64,000 nucleotides of DNA from Chthonomonas sp. (GCA_016788425.1 JAEURQ010000002.1:744001-808000); one strand, 5' to 3'. Positions 43,116 through 52,044 are shown, numbered from the stretch's first letter. Made by a program: numbers and translations. The notes: a model not told the origin generated them from the sequence alone.

Positions 43116-43152
43116 GGACCGAGGCTGGAGACTAGATGACTGGAGAAGACCC

Positions 43153-43689
43153 TTGACCCTCGAAACTTGGCACGGCGAAGAAGCTTACAACCGGGTCACC
43201 GACATTCTAACGAGAATGATTGGCCAGCCCTTGGTTGACGTCTACAAAGGTATTTACCATCGGTATTTTGACATGGGCGAATATGTGCAGTGCATTGGCC
43301 GTAAAGGGCGACAACAAGGCATCAGCGATTACGGAATATCATCAGGTTATGAATTTGATTTTCATGGACCGAACGGACTGTTGATCGAGGCATGGGAAAC
43401 CGTAGGTACCGATGAGGATTGGGATCACCTGTTCGCCCTTACTGATGCCAAAAGAATTCGCATGCAGAGCTTTCGATTGGAGAAAAACTTTTCGCTCACA
43501 GTAGAGTTTGATCACGGCTATAGGATAGAAGCGACATTTCCCAATAAGTTTGAGAAAACTATCCATGTGTACCATTTATTCTTCTTAAAGGATAATCGTC
43601 AAAGATTTGTTGTGAGCCACAATAATGGCGTCACAGCGCTGGAAAAACTTAAGACCTCCTGGGTTCCGATATCCCCCGCCTCGGAATGA
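43153..43689 (+). CDS. Putative immunity-type protein, single-domain family member
   Basis: I use TTG 43153, which has GGAG 8 bases upstream; longer frames overlap the previous gene. The 178-residue product follows the layout of 37760 and 42090: ILTRMIGQPLVDVYKG, YEFDFHGPNGLLIEAWE, DWDHLFALTDAKRIRMQSF, then NFSLTVEFDHGYRIEA. Cytosolic and acidic. Its final codons abut a partial palindrome copy. Confidence 0.7.
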   Translation: MTLETWHGEEAYNRVTDILTRMIGQPLVDVYKGIYHRYFDMGEYVQCIGRKGRQQGISDYGISSGYEFDFHGPNGLLIEAWETVGTDEDWDHLFALTDAKRIRMQSFRLEKNFSLTVEFDHGYRIEATFPNKFEKTIHVYHLFFLKDNRQRFVVSHNNGVTALEKLKTSWVPISPASE

Positions 43690-43711
43690 GCAGACCGGGG
43701 GCGCAAAGGAG
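43690..43711 (+). repeat. Partial right end of the 79-bp palindrome
   Basis: GCAGAC-C-GGGGGCGCAAAGGAG matches the right arm of copy B plus its 3' flank, with one inserted C. Presence of the flank suggests a duplicated segment that later decayed, rather than an independent insertion. Confidence 0.6.
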
Positions 43712-43801
43712 GCTCGCACCCAGGAACCGGTATGTTCTCCTCCCTGTTACACTACAAACAAGCGGTCGTAAAAGTGACCACGACAAAGCTCGGAGCTACG
43801 C

Positions 43802-44239
43802 ATGGAATTTGATTGGGGACTGACATTGTTCGAGGTCGCGACGGCGATCCCGCTGGTGTTCTTCTTCCTCCGCAAAAAGGTTCGCCCGTGGGCGTTCATT
43901 CCGCTCTGGCTCTTGCTAGAAGAAATTCTCACCATCGCGTTTGTGGTCACGAAAGACTCGCTGCCCCCGCCCGACGACATGACCTACCCGTTGGTCGCCA
44001 TGGCGCGTGTCATCCTCTCCTACCTGCTCATGATTCCGCTTACGCTTAAACTCCATTCGCTGGCTCGTTTTCGCAAACCGCTCATCGCCATAACAGTCGT
44101 CTTCTCGGCAATCTCGTTAGTTCTTGTGACCTTCGGTCAAGAACCGCTGCTGATCCGGCTTCCATTAATCTATGCCGTCGGCGTGTTGCTGGCCGTCACC
44201 GCGGGCTGGTTATTCTTGCGCTTGGCCACCGAGGAATGA
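43802..44239 (+). CDS. Hypothetical four-span membrane protein in RHS array
   Basis: A 145-residue protein: LTLFEVATAIPLVFFFLRKKV, WAFIPLWLLLEEILTIAFV, ARVILSYLLMIPLTL, then two further spans to LFLRLATEE. CGGAG sits 6 bases before the ATG. It is possibly distantly related to 41592. It stops 12 bases before palindrome copy C. Confidence 0.65.
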   Translation: MEFDWGLTLFEVATAIPLVFFFLRKKVRPWAFIPLWLLLEEILTIAFVVTKDSLPPPDDMTYPLVAMARVILSYLLMIPLTLKLHSLARFRKPLIAITVVFSAISLVLVTFGQEPLLIRLPLIYAVGVLLAVTAGWLFLRLATEE

Positions 44240-44251
44240 ACGGCCCCGCCG

Positions 44252-44330
44252 CAGCCTCAGCCCCCGTCTGGGCAAAGCGACTAGCGCAAGCGTAGTCGCG
44301 CGGGCGTGGCAAGTGGGCAGACGGGGGCGC
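44252..44330 (+). repeat. 79-bp nested palindrome, copy C
   Basis: The third identical copy, between 43802-44239 and 44393-44929. All three copies have the same orientation relative to the surrounding genes and sit just downstream of a gene end. Confidence 0.92.
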
Positions 44331-44392
44331 GTTTCGCACCAAACCAACGCGCGCCACCAGCCATTTCAGTCGTTGCTCGCGTCTCAAACTGT

Positions 44393-44929
44393 ATGGAATC
44401 GTCAAAGGGTATCAACCGAGCACTCGCGACGGTTGGACTTGGGGTCATCAGCGGCATCGTGCTAGGCATCATTACGAACTGGTTCAATGGGTCGCTGTCG
44501 CCGTCCTACTTTGCGTTCTTGTTCGATCTCGATACGGGCAACATGCCAGAGTTGGCAATCGCTCAGGGAATGATGGAGGGCGCGATGATCGGCGGCGTGC
44601 TGGGCGTAGTGGTCGCCACCATTGTGCTGCTACTGACCAAAGGCGAGGCCAACCTCCGGGTGAATGTTCGGCTTCTCCTATCCATCGTCTTCCTGGCCCT
44701 TTCCGCGTGGGTTATCGGCGGGGCGATTGGCGTGGCCATCGCCGCGGTCAGCCCGGATTTCTATTCCTACTACGGTTCTCAACATGAATCTCGAACCGGA
44801 GTCATGGCCTTTGCCTGGGTGGGCGGCTCCATCCGCGGTATCGAAGTCGGCGCAATTTTGGCCACGCTGTTGGCCTGCGCAAACTTCTGGGTTCGGCACG
44901 ATCGCGCGGTCGAGCCAGGTTCGGCGTAG
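44393..44929 (+). CDS. Hypothetical Gly-rich four-span membrane protein
   Basis: I start at ATG 44393; the frame is open through palindrome copy C but that part is not protein-like. The 178-residue product has Gly-rich spans (LATVGLGVISGIVLGIIT, IGGVLGVVVATIVLLL, LLLSIVFLALSAWVIGGAIGVAIAAV, GAILATLLACANFWV). Higher GC than the earlier array genes suggests a different origin. No family recognised. Confidence 0.68.
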   Translation: MESSKGINRALATVGLGVISGIVLGIITNWFNGSLSPSYFAFLFDLDTGNMPELAIAQGMMEGAMIGGVLGVVVATIVLLLTKGEANLRVNVRLLLSIVFLALSAWVIGGAIGVAIAAVSPDFYSYYGSQHESRTGVMAFAWVGGSIRGIEVGAILATLLACANFWVRHDRAVEPGSA

Positions 44930-45155
44930 AATCGGCGCAACGATCGAAGCGGCTGACGACTGGGAGTTTGCCGGGTCGTACATTCTCACGGTTCTGGCCT
45001 GCAATTGGGATATCAAGATCGTGGACGCGCGCGGCGACTTTGTGTGGCACTTCAGCCATGACGAATTCGGCAGTGTTGCGAGCCGCACGCCAGAACTCCA
45101 CGCTAGATCGCTCGAAGTGCTTCGGCACAATTCGAATCTGTTTCAGCTACGCTAG
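44930..45155 (+). other. Unassigned coding-like stretch, possible gene fragment
   Basis: The frame ending at 45155 reads ADDWEFAGSYILTVLACNWDIKIVDARG and continues plausibly for about 75 codons, but no ATG, GTG or TTG in a sensible place begins it. It has a Trp-rich pattern loosely like the array's soluble family. It overlaps the dnaE stop by 4 bases. It could be the 3' remnant of an array module. Confidence 0.3.
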
Positions 45156-48100
45156 CTGCCGGCCGCACTCGGCCCAAGATCAAACGGAGCGTCTTCGTCG
45201 CCTTCCGATGGCGCGAACGGACGCGTTTCGTCGGGCGCTTTGAACTGGTTCTCCTGCACCTCCAGCAGCGCGCCGGGAATGCAGTTGCCCACGCGCTTGC
45301 CCAGGTCGCGTAAAGCGCCATCAATCCGCGACTGCAACACAATCGGGGCGTAAGCACCAATGTCGCCCACCTGCAACACCACCGCGTAGTCGCCCGGAAT
45401 CGCGCGAATCACCTCGCGCAGCTCGCGAAGCTGGTCGGGGCGGGCGCGGCGAATGCGAATGCGGACCTGGCCGACCTCCTGGTCGCCGTGCTCCATCTGC
45501 ACGTCCGGCGCGTGCTCCAGCGGCGAAATGTCTTCCACCCGAATCTCAAGCTGCTTTTCCGCGCTGTTCCCAAACCGCTCGCGAACCGTCAACGCGCCGC
45601 GAACCACAACCAGCGCGTCCTTGACAATCTGGTCGCGCAACTTGGCATAGGTTTTGGCGAACACCAAGCACGGCGCCTGACCATGAAAATCCTCGATCAA
45701 GAAGCTGGCCATCTTTTCGCCGCTCTTCGTCGTGCGCACGCTCAGCCCGGTAATAATGCCGGCAAACTTCACCGGCGCGGTGTCGTCCAGATCGCCGAGC
45801 TGCCCGGTATTGTGCGAGCTGAGCGTGGGCAACACATTCTCAAGCCCACGCAGCGGGTGGTCGCTCACATAAACGCCCATCACCTCGCGCTCCAGGGCCA
45901 GAATCTCGGCTCGCCCATAGGGGTCTTGGTCGGGCAAGGGCGGGTGCGAGGAGCCGCCGGTGGTGGTTGGCTCCGGCTCGCCGAACAGGGAATCTTGCCC
46001 AGCTTCCTTGTCCCGCAAGGCGTTCTCCGCGTAGGAAAGCGCTACCTCCACCGAGGCCATCAGCTTACGGCGGTTGGTGTCGATGCTCGTGAGGGCGCCC
46101 GCCTTGATCAGCGATTCCAGCGCCCCGCGATTAAGGCCAAACGCCTTGGTGCGCTCGCAGAAATCATAGAGGTGGTTGAACGGGCCGTTCTCGTCGCGCT
46201 CGCCCAAAATGGCTTGCACCAATCCGACGCCAACGCCCTTGATGGCGGCCAAACCAAAGCGGATTACGGCCTTCGGCGCTTCTTTCTTTTTCTTGGTGTT
46301 GACCACCTGTTCAATGGAAAACGCCGACCGCGAAAGGTTGATGTCGGGTGGGAGGACACTGATTCCCTGGCGGCGACTTTCCTCGACGAAGGCCGTCACT
46401 CGGTCTTCCTTATCGCTGTACACGCTCAGCAGCGCGGCCATGTATTCCACTGGATAGTGCGCCTTGAGCCATGCGGTTTGGTAGGCCAGCAACGCGTAAC
46501 ACACGGCGTGCGCCTTGTTGAAGGCGTAACCAGCAAAGGGAAGCAGCAGCTCCCAAACCTGGGCCGCGGCCTCGGCGGGGATGTCGCGGGCGGCCGCGCC
46601 ATCCATAAACTCAACGCGCATCTGCTTCATCGCGTCAATGTCCTTCTTTCCCATCGCGCGGCGCAGCACGTCGGCCTTGCCCAGGCTAAACCCGGCCATG
46701 GCCTGCACGAGCTTGAGCACTTGGTCTTGGTAAACGATGACGCCGTACGTTTCGCTAAGAACCGGCTCCATCGAAGGGTGCAGATAGTCCGCCTGCCGGC
46801 GACCAAACTTGGTGTCCACGTAGCGCGGAATGTGCTCCATCGGGCCGGGCCGATAAAGCGCGACCATGGCCGCGAGTTCCTGCACCGAACGCGGTTTGAG
46901 CTCGATGATGTTGCGGCGCATACCGCCCGATTCAAGCTGGAACACACCAATTGTCTCGCCGCGACTGAGCATCTCAAAGGTCGGCGCGTCGTCGAGCGGC
47001 ATCTTCGTGGCGTCAATCGCCTTGCCGGTGGTCAGCTCGATATACTCCGAGGCGCGGGCCAGCACTGTGAGGTTGCTCAGGCCCAAAAAGTCCATCTTGA
47101 GCATCCCGATTTTCTCGAGAATGCCCATTTCAAACCCGGTGACGGGCATGCCATCGGCCGAGCGGTAAAGCGGAATGTATTCGGCCAGCGGATCGCCGCT
47201 AATGACCACGCCCGCCGCGTGAACTCCGGCGTGGCGCGCCGTGCCTTCGATTTCCTTGGCAACATCCACCAGGCGCGACACGCTTGGGTCGTTTTGCACC
47301 ATGTCACGGAACTCGTTGGACTCCTTTTGCGCCTTAGTGAGCGTCATTCCGGGGATGTTCGGAATGGTTTTGCAGATGCGGTCGGTGTCCTGCGGGGCGT
47401 AACCCATCACGCGGCCGGCGTCTTTGATCGCGGCGCGGGCGCCCAGCGTCCCGAACGTGATGATCTGGGCGACGTGGTCCTGGCCGAATCGCTGAACGAC
47501 GTAATCAATGACTTCCTGCCGCCGCGCGTCCTCAAAGTCCATGTCGATATCCGGCATGGAAATGCGCTCGGGGTTGAGGAAGCGCTCAAACGTGAGGTCG
47601 TATTTCAGCGGATCGACGTCCGTGATGCCTATGCAGAAGGAGATGAGGGAGCCCGCCGCCGAACCGCGCACGCCATAAGCAATGCCCGACTCGCGAGTGA
47701 AGTTCGCAAACTCCCGCACCAGCAGGAAGTAGTCCTCAAACTTCGTGCTCTCGATGACTTGCAGCTCGTAGTTAAGCCGCTCCCAAGCTTCGTCGTTGAG
47801 GGTTTCCACGCGGGTCTTGAGACCCTCTTCGGCCAGGTGCCGCAGGTAGCCGCTGGAATCCATGCCGCCTTCGAGTTTGGGTTGCGGCATCGGCGCGCGC
47901 ATTTTGCCGAGGTCCACGTCGCACATCTCCGCAAACATTGCGGTGTTCTCAATGGCCTCGGGATGGTCGGGGAATAGCGCGGCCATCTCTTCGCCCGACT
48001 TGATATAGAATTCGTCGGTTGAGAACTTAAGGCGCTTCGTGTCGTTGAGCATCGCGCCCGTACCGATGCACAACAGCACGTCGTGCGCGGCGTTGCTTTC

Positions 48101-48739
48101 GCGGCACAGGTAGTGGGCGTCGTTGGTGGCCACGAGCGGCAACTTCAGTTCGTGAGCAATCTTGATCAGGCCCTCGTTGCACTTGTGCTGCTCGGGCAGG
48201 CGGTGATCTTGCAACTCAACAAAGTAGCTGCCTTCGTCGAAAATGTCGCGGTACATCGCCGCGCGCTCCTTGGCCTCGTCGTAGCGATCTTCCAGCAGAA
48301 GCTGGTTGACTTCGCTGCCTAAACAGGTGGTCGAGCCGATGAGGCCGCGGGCGTGCTCGCGCAGAAGCTCGTGGTCAATGCGCGGCTTGTAATAAAACCC
48401 TTGGAGGGCGGCGATGGTGTGGAGACGGCAGAGGTTGCGATAACCCTCAAGATTCTTGGCCAGCAGCAACAGGTGGTACGTCTGGTTTTCCTGACGGCCC
48501 TCCCGCAAAAGGTGGCCGTTTGGCGCGACATACGCCTCCATGCCCAGGATCGGCTTGATGCCCTGCTTGCGGCATTCGAAGTTGAATTCCATCGCCCCGA
48601 ACATGACGCCGTGGTCGGTGATCGCTAGCGATTCTTGACCCAACGACTTCGCTCGGGCCACCAATTCCGGAATCTTGTTGGCGCCATCCAGCAGGCTGTA
48701 TTCCGTGTGATTGTGAAGGTGGACGAAGCTTTTGCACAT
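45152..48739 (-). CDS. dnaE: DNA polymerase III alpha subunit
   Basis: ATG 48739 gives 1195 residues; a longer frame to 48994 adds a low-complexity leader overlapping the divergent gene. The PHP domain begins at once (FVHLHNHTEYSLLDG). The catalytic acidic motif PDIDMDFEDARR lies near residue 400 and the GxxxxNLxxL-type palm continues after it. Also seen are the helix-hairpin-helix region and an OB domain (VKFAGIITGL, GEKMASFLIEDFHG). This is the replicative polymerase, DnaE1-type in length. It stands alone on the minus strand. Confidence 0.96.
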   Translation of the reverse strand: MCKSFVHLHNHTEYSLLDGANKIPELVARAKSLGQESLAITDHGVMFGAMEFNFECRKQGIKPILGMEAYVAPNGHLLREGRQENQTYHLLLLAKNLEGYRNLCRLHTIAALQGFYYKPRIDHELLREHARGLIGSTTCLGSEVNQLLLEDRYDEAKERAAMYRDIFDEGSYFVELQDHRLPEQHKCNEGLIKIAHELKLPLVATNDAHYLCRESNAAHDVLLCIGTGAMLNDTKRLKFSTDEFYIKSGEEMAALFPDHPEAIENTAMFAEMCDVDLGKMRAPMPQPKLEGGMDSSGYLRHLAEEGLKTRVETLNDEAWERLNYELQVIESTKFEDYFLLVREFANFTRESGIAYGVRGSAAGSLISFCIGITDVDPLKYDLTFERFLNPERISMPDIDMDFEDARRQEVIDYVVQRFGQDHVAQIITFGTLGARAAIKDAGRVMGYAPQDTDRICKTIPNIPGMTLTKAQKESNEFRDMVQNDPSVSRLVDVAKEIEGTARHAGVHAAGVVISGDPLAEYIPLYRSADGMPVTGFEMGILEKIGMLKMDFLGLSNLTVLARASEYIELTTGKAIDATKMPLDDAPTFEMLSRGETIGVFQLESGGMRRNIIELKPRSVQELAAMVALYRPGPMEHIPRYVDTKFGRRQADYLHPSMEPVLSETYGVIVYQDQVLKLVQAMAGFSLGKADVLRRAMGKKDIDAMKQMRVEFMDGAAARDIPAEAAAQVWELLLPFAGYAFNKAHAVCYALLAYQTAWLKAHYPVEYMAALLSVYSDKEDRVTAFVEESRRQGISVLPPDINLSRSAFSIEQVVNTKKKKEAPKAVIRFGLAAIKGVGVGLVQAILGERDENGPFNHLYDFCERTKAFGLNRGALESLIKAGALTSIDTNRRKLMASVEVALSYAENALRDKEAGQDSLFGEPEPTTTGGSSHPPLPDQDPYGRAEILALEREVMGVYVSDHPLRGLENVLPTLSSHNTGQLGDLDDTAPVKFAGIITGLSVRTTKSGEKMASFLIEDFHGQAPCLVFAKTYAKLRDQIVKDALVVVRGALTVRERFGNSAEKQLEIRVEDISPLEHAPDVQMEHGDQEVGQVRIRIRRARPDQLRELREVIRAIPGDYAVVLQVGDIGAYAPIVLQSRIDGALRDLGKRVGNCIPGALLEVQENQFKAPDETRPFAPSEGDEDAPFDLGPSAAGS

Positions 48740-48838
48740 AAGGCGAGGGGCAGAGTTGAGACGCGCCGAGGCCGCGAAACGACCCTTTGATTTTGGCGCA
48801 AAACGAGGGGGATTGGCGCTAGCGGGTACCCTTCCACC

Positions 48839-50050
48839 GTGCCCGAAAAGGAGAATCTTAGTTACGGTGGCCAGGCCATTATCGAAGGAGTGATGATGCG
48901 GTCGCCCAAGCACTACGCGGTGGCCTGCCGCGCCCCCAATGGCCAGATAGTGGTGGACACCGAACCGGTGGAAAAAACCTGGATTGGCCGTCAAAAATGG
49001 CTGATGATTCCGTTTCTGCGAGGCACCTTCGCGCTACTCGATTCGATGTTCCTTGGGCACAAGGCGATGAACTTCGCCGGGGCCGTGCAGATTGACGAGC
49101 GCTACCAGCCGGAAGGCAAAGAGATAGAGGAGCCGAAACCACCGAGTTGGACCTTGCCGCTCATCTTCCTGGTTGCTTCAATCATCGCGATCATCTTTAT
49201 TCCGGGCGACAAAACCTTCGCGCGAGTGGTGGCGATTGGCGCCGCCGTGACTAGCCTCATGGCGATTCCGCCGATCCGCGCTCGCATGGGCCGCGCCTTT
49301 GAGAGCGTCGCCGTGCCGATGGCGATGGTCATCGGTCTCTCGGTTGGGTTCCTTATCTTCGACTACCTGCCTCAGCTTGTCGCCGAGGCGGCGGGACGTC
49401 GAGTCAAGTTGTCGCCGACCGGGATGAACTACTTGGCCGAGATCGTGAAGGTGGTGATCTTCATTGGCTACCTGGCCGCGATCGCCAAGTTGGAAGCCGT
49501 CAAAGAGTTGTTCAAGTACCACGGAGCGGAGCACAAGGCGATCAACGCGCTGGAACTTGATCGCCGCGTGAACGTGGAAACGAGCGGCGCGCAAACCCGT
49601 CTGCACCCGCGATGCGGAACCAGTTTCATGATCATCGTGCTGTTCGTCGGGTTCATCTTCATGCCGCTCATCCCTAGGTATCCCTTTGGGCATCCGCTTG
49701 GCCACACCGCGCTGGACGCGCTTGTTCGTTTTGGCATCGTGCTGTGCTGCCTGCCGCTCGTCGCGGGGATCAGCTATGAATTGCTCAAACTCGCCGGAAA
49801 GTACCGCCACAAAAAGTGGGTGAGCGTCGCCTTTGCGCCCGGGCTGTTTAGTCAGCGCGTTCTTACTACCGTGGAACCCGAAACCAAGCATCTGGAAGTC
49901 GCGGTGGCCTCGCTCCAGGCAGTCATGATCGCCGAGAAGACGGGCGCTCTCACCAAGACGGCTCACTGGGATAACTTTGTCAAGCCGGATGACGTTGAGG
50001 TGTTGGACTCCGCCCACGCGAACGAGCAATCGCCCGATGAGCTGGTCTAG
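48839..50050 (+). CDS. DUF1385 family membrane protein
   Basis: A 403-residue protein with a GTG start. DUF1385 signatures: YGGQAIIEGVMMRSP at the N-terminus, KYHGAEHKAINALE near residue 235 and LHPRCGTSFM near residue 265, with several spans between. The function is unknown; the GAEHK motif recalls a membrane metalloenzyme. The C-terminal 60 residues are a soluble helical extension. It is divergent from dnaE with about 100 bases between. Confidence 0.9.
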   Translation: MPEKENLSYGGQAIIEGVMMRSPKHYAVACRAPNGQIVVDTEPVEKTWIGRQKWLMIPFLRGTFALLDSMFLGHKAMNFAGAVQIDERYQPEGKEIEEPKPPSWTLPLIFLVASIIAIIFIPGDKTFARVVAIGAAVTSLMAIPPIRARMGRAFESVAVPMAMVIGLSVGFLIFDYLPQLVAEAAGRRVKLSPTGMNYLAEIVKVVIFIGYLAAIAKLEAVKELFKYHGAEHKAINALELDRRVNVETSGAQTRLHPRCGTSFMIIVLFVGFIFMPLIPRYPFGHPLGHTALDALVRFGIVLCCLPLVAGISYELLKLAGKYRHKKWVSVAFAPGLFSQRVLTTVEPETKHLEVAVASLQAVMIAEKTGALTKTAHWDNFVKPDDVEVLDSAHANEQSPDELV

Positions 50051-51632
50051 CGACCTGCCCGAAATTCCCCTGGAGGCCAAGCTCGCGCGCTTGGCCGAGC
50101 CCGCGGTGCAAGAAGCGCCCGCGCAAACCACCGTGTTGGAAGGCGGCTTGCGGGTGACCTGGCGGCGGCAGCGCATCAACATGGACACGGGCAACATCGT
50201 GTTCAGCGGCGGCGTGCGCGCTGAATACGGCCCGACCGTGATCGAGGCGGCCGAGCTTGAGATTTGGAACGAAGAAACGCGCGGCGAAGCGCGTGGCCAA
50301 GTGGTCGTCACCGACCCCGAAGGCGAGCTGCGCGGCCAATCGTTCAAGTTCAACTGGAAAGAAAAGTCGGGGAGCGCCAACAACGTCTCAATCATCATCA
50401 ACCGCGTGCGGGTCCGCGCAAGCAGCATCTTGATTACCGAAGGGAAGTGGCTGCTGCGAGATTTCTCGCTCACCACGAGCAAGTCGCGTCGCCCCGACCT
50501 GGCCGTGTCGGGACGAGAATTCGAGCTCACGCCCGGCAAGTCGGGCCGTATCCGCCGCCCGAAAATCACCTTGTTCGGCCAGAACATTAGCGTGCCATTC
50601 ACGCTCCCGATCGCGCTGGATCGCCGGGTGGAAGGACTGCGCCTACCGACCGTCGGTTTCCGCAAAGGCGATGGCGTGGGCCTGACTTGGTTCAGTGGTG
50701 TGATTCTCAGCGAACGCGCTTTCACCCCCGAGCGGCGCGGTCCGCTCGGCGCCCTGCAACTCACCAGCACCCTCAGCGCCGATTTCGGCATCTTCCCAAC
50801 TTCGTACCCGACCTACTCGGCGACGCTGGTCACCAGCACGCTGCGCCCCTCGGCTGATACCGGGCTAATCAAGCCGCTCTCGGATATCGACGAACGTTTC
50901 CGCCAAAGCCCGATGGAGAGCGTGCTGTCGCGCGGATTTTCCAGCGAGGAGCGGCCCTTCCGCAATTCGCGGTACACCGCCGCGCTAGGCTTTGCCTACA
51001 ACCAGCAGACCAATCAGCGCGTGGTGGAATCGGAGCAGGTGAGTCGCCGCGCGGAGCTCACCCTGGAGCACGCGCAACGTCTGGGCACAGGTGGCTGGCT
51101 TAACCAGTTGCGCATTCACGACATCCGCGACGACTCAGCAAAAAGCTTCCGTCCGCGGGCGGTGATGACATCCGGAATCGTTTCTGGAGCATTGCCTTTG
51201 GGACGACTTACTCTGCGCGGTCGCGCGGACGTGTTGGGAACGCTTGGCGGCGGCACCAACGGCTTTGGCTGGGCTCGTGGCGCGGTCACCCTCACGCTTC
51301 CGGTGGTGCCGGGAGTTTCGCTGAGCGGCCAGTATGTCACGGCCTCGGAATTCGGCACTCCGGCCCTGCTGCTCGATCGGCTTTATGATCGCAACGGATT
51401 TCGAGCGCGTCTGGATTACAAGCTGGGCCCGACCACGGCCAGCTTGCTCTACAAATACAATTTCGACCGCCGCCAGTGGACGGACACGGAGTTCTCGCTG
51501 GCGTGGGTGGCGGGCTCTTATGAGCCGTTCATCGCGAGCCGACTCGACCCCAAGACATTTGTGTTCGGCGTGCGTGTAAGGTTCGAAGACATCGCCCAGC
51601 GGCTCTCGTCGCGCTCGGTCAAACGAAAATAA
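50037..51632 (+). CDS. OstA/LptD-like beta-barrel protein
   Basis: ATG 50037, overlapping DUF1385 by 14 bases, gives 531 residues. Residues ~25-110 are OstA-like (DTGNIVFSGGVRAEYGPTVIEAAELEIW, RGEARGQVVVTDPEGELRGQ). The rest alternates hydrophobic strands in barrel style (TLEHAQRLG, FRARLDYKLGPTTASLLYKYNFDRRQW, FVFGVRVRFED). Such proteins transport LPS or a similar lipid to the outer membrane. Odd feature: no signal peptide is visible at this or any upstream start. Confidence 0.72.
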   Translation: MSWSSDLPEIPLEAKLARLAEPAVQEAPAQTTVLEGGLRVTWRRQRINMDTGNIVFSGGVRAEYGPTVIEAAELEIWNEETRGEARGQVVVTDPEGELRGQSFKFNWKEKSGSANNVSIIINRVRVRASSILITEGKWLLRDFSLTTSKSRRPDLAVSGREFELTPGKSGRIRRPKITLFGQNISVPFTLPIALDRRVEGLRLPTVGFRKGDGVGLTWFSGVILSERAFTPERRGPLGALQLTSTLSADFGIFPTSYPTYSATLVTSTLRPSADTGLIKPLSDIDERFRQSPMESVLSRGFSSEERPFRNSRYTAALGFAYNQQTNQRVVESEQVSRRAELTLEHAQRLGTGGWLNQLRIHDIRDDSAKSFRPRAVMTSGIVSGALPLGRLTLRGRADVLGTLGGGTNGFGWARGAVTLTLPVVPGVSLSGQYVTASEFGTPALLLDRLYDRNGFRARLDYKLGPTTASLLYKYNFDRRQWTDTEFSLAWVAGSYEPFIASRLDPKTFVFGVRVRFEDIAQRLSSRSVKRK

Positions 51633-51660
51633 GGCGAGGCCACTACGACCTCGCCCTTGC
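51633..51660 (-). terminator. Bidirectional terminator-like hairpin
   Basis: GGCGAGG (51633-51639) pairs with CCTCGCC (51649-51655). On the minus strand it is followed by TTATTTTCGTTT, suiting the end of the small gene at 51685; on the plus strand the following CTTGCTTT is weaker. Confidence 0.6.
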
Positions 51661-51684
51661 TTTGGAGCTCCTCTCAAACCGCGG

Positions 51685-51900
51685 CTAGGCGGCTCGCTGT
51701 TGCTGGTCCTTCTGCTCAGTGATGCCTTTCACGCGGTCCAGCCGAATATCACCAATGTTGGTGATGAGGCAGGGCCCGTAAAGCGGAATGAAGTTCACAT
51801 CGAACACTTCCGCCGTGTCATGAATCGTCTCCCCTTTGCGATTCGTGTACGCGACGTCGACGATGAGGCCGACAAATTCCTTTGCATCCGAGATAAGCAT
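51685..51900 (-). CDS. Small hypothetical protein
   Basis: ATG 51900 has AGGAAAACAAC directly upstream on its strand, supporting this start over the longer frame to 52026. The 71-residue product is one beta-rich domain (FVGLIVDVAYTNRKGETIHDTAEVFDV, ITNIGDIRLDRVKGI) with a Gln-rich end. It resembles small SH3-like/LSm-type barrels only in strand pattern; no family is claimed. Confidence 0.65.
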   Translation of the reverse strand: MLISDAKEFVGLIVDVAYTNRKGETIHDTAEVFDVNFIPLYGPCLITNIGDIRLDRVKGITEQKDQQQRAA

Positions 51901-52009
51901 GTTGTTTTCCTGGAGTCTCGACCCAGCCGATCGGGACTTCGCTTCCGTGAATTCTATTCCCGCAATTCGCTCCGCTGAGCCTGGTAATCGTGACGGAATC
52001 TTTGCGGCC

Positions 52010-52039
52010 TTGCGTTCCTGGAGCATTCCGGTTTACAAT
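52010..52039 (+). promoter_or_regulatory. Promoter with leaderless GTG start
   Basis: TTGCGT (52010-52015), an 18-base spacer and TACAAT (52034-52039). The GTG at 52045 follows 5 bases later, so transcription and translation probably start together. Confidence 0.6.
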
Positions 52040-52044
52040 GCAGT

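Noticed and set aside
38888-44330. Palindromic repeats as a CRISPR array
   Set aside because: Only three copies, separated by 1.5-3.7 kb of coding sequence, with no regular spacers and no cas genes.
45488-47977. 829-codon plus-strand open frame opposite dnaE
   Set aside because: It is the antisense shadow of a GC-rich gene; dnaE on the minus strand has full catalytic motifs, while this frame is His/Arg/Val-rich with no domain.
49178-50791. 537-codon minus-strand frame spanning DUF1385 and the OstA-like gene
   Set aside because: It crosses the boundary of two real plus-strand genes and lacks any family feature.
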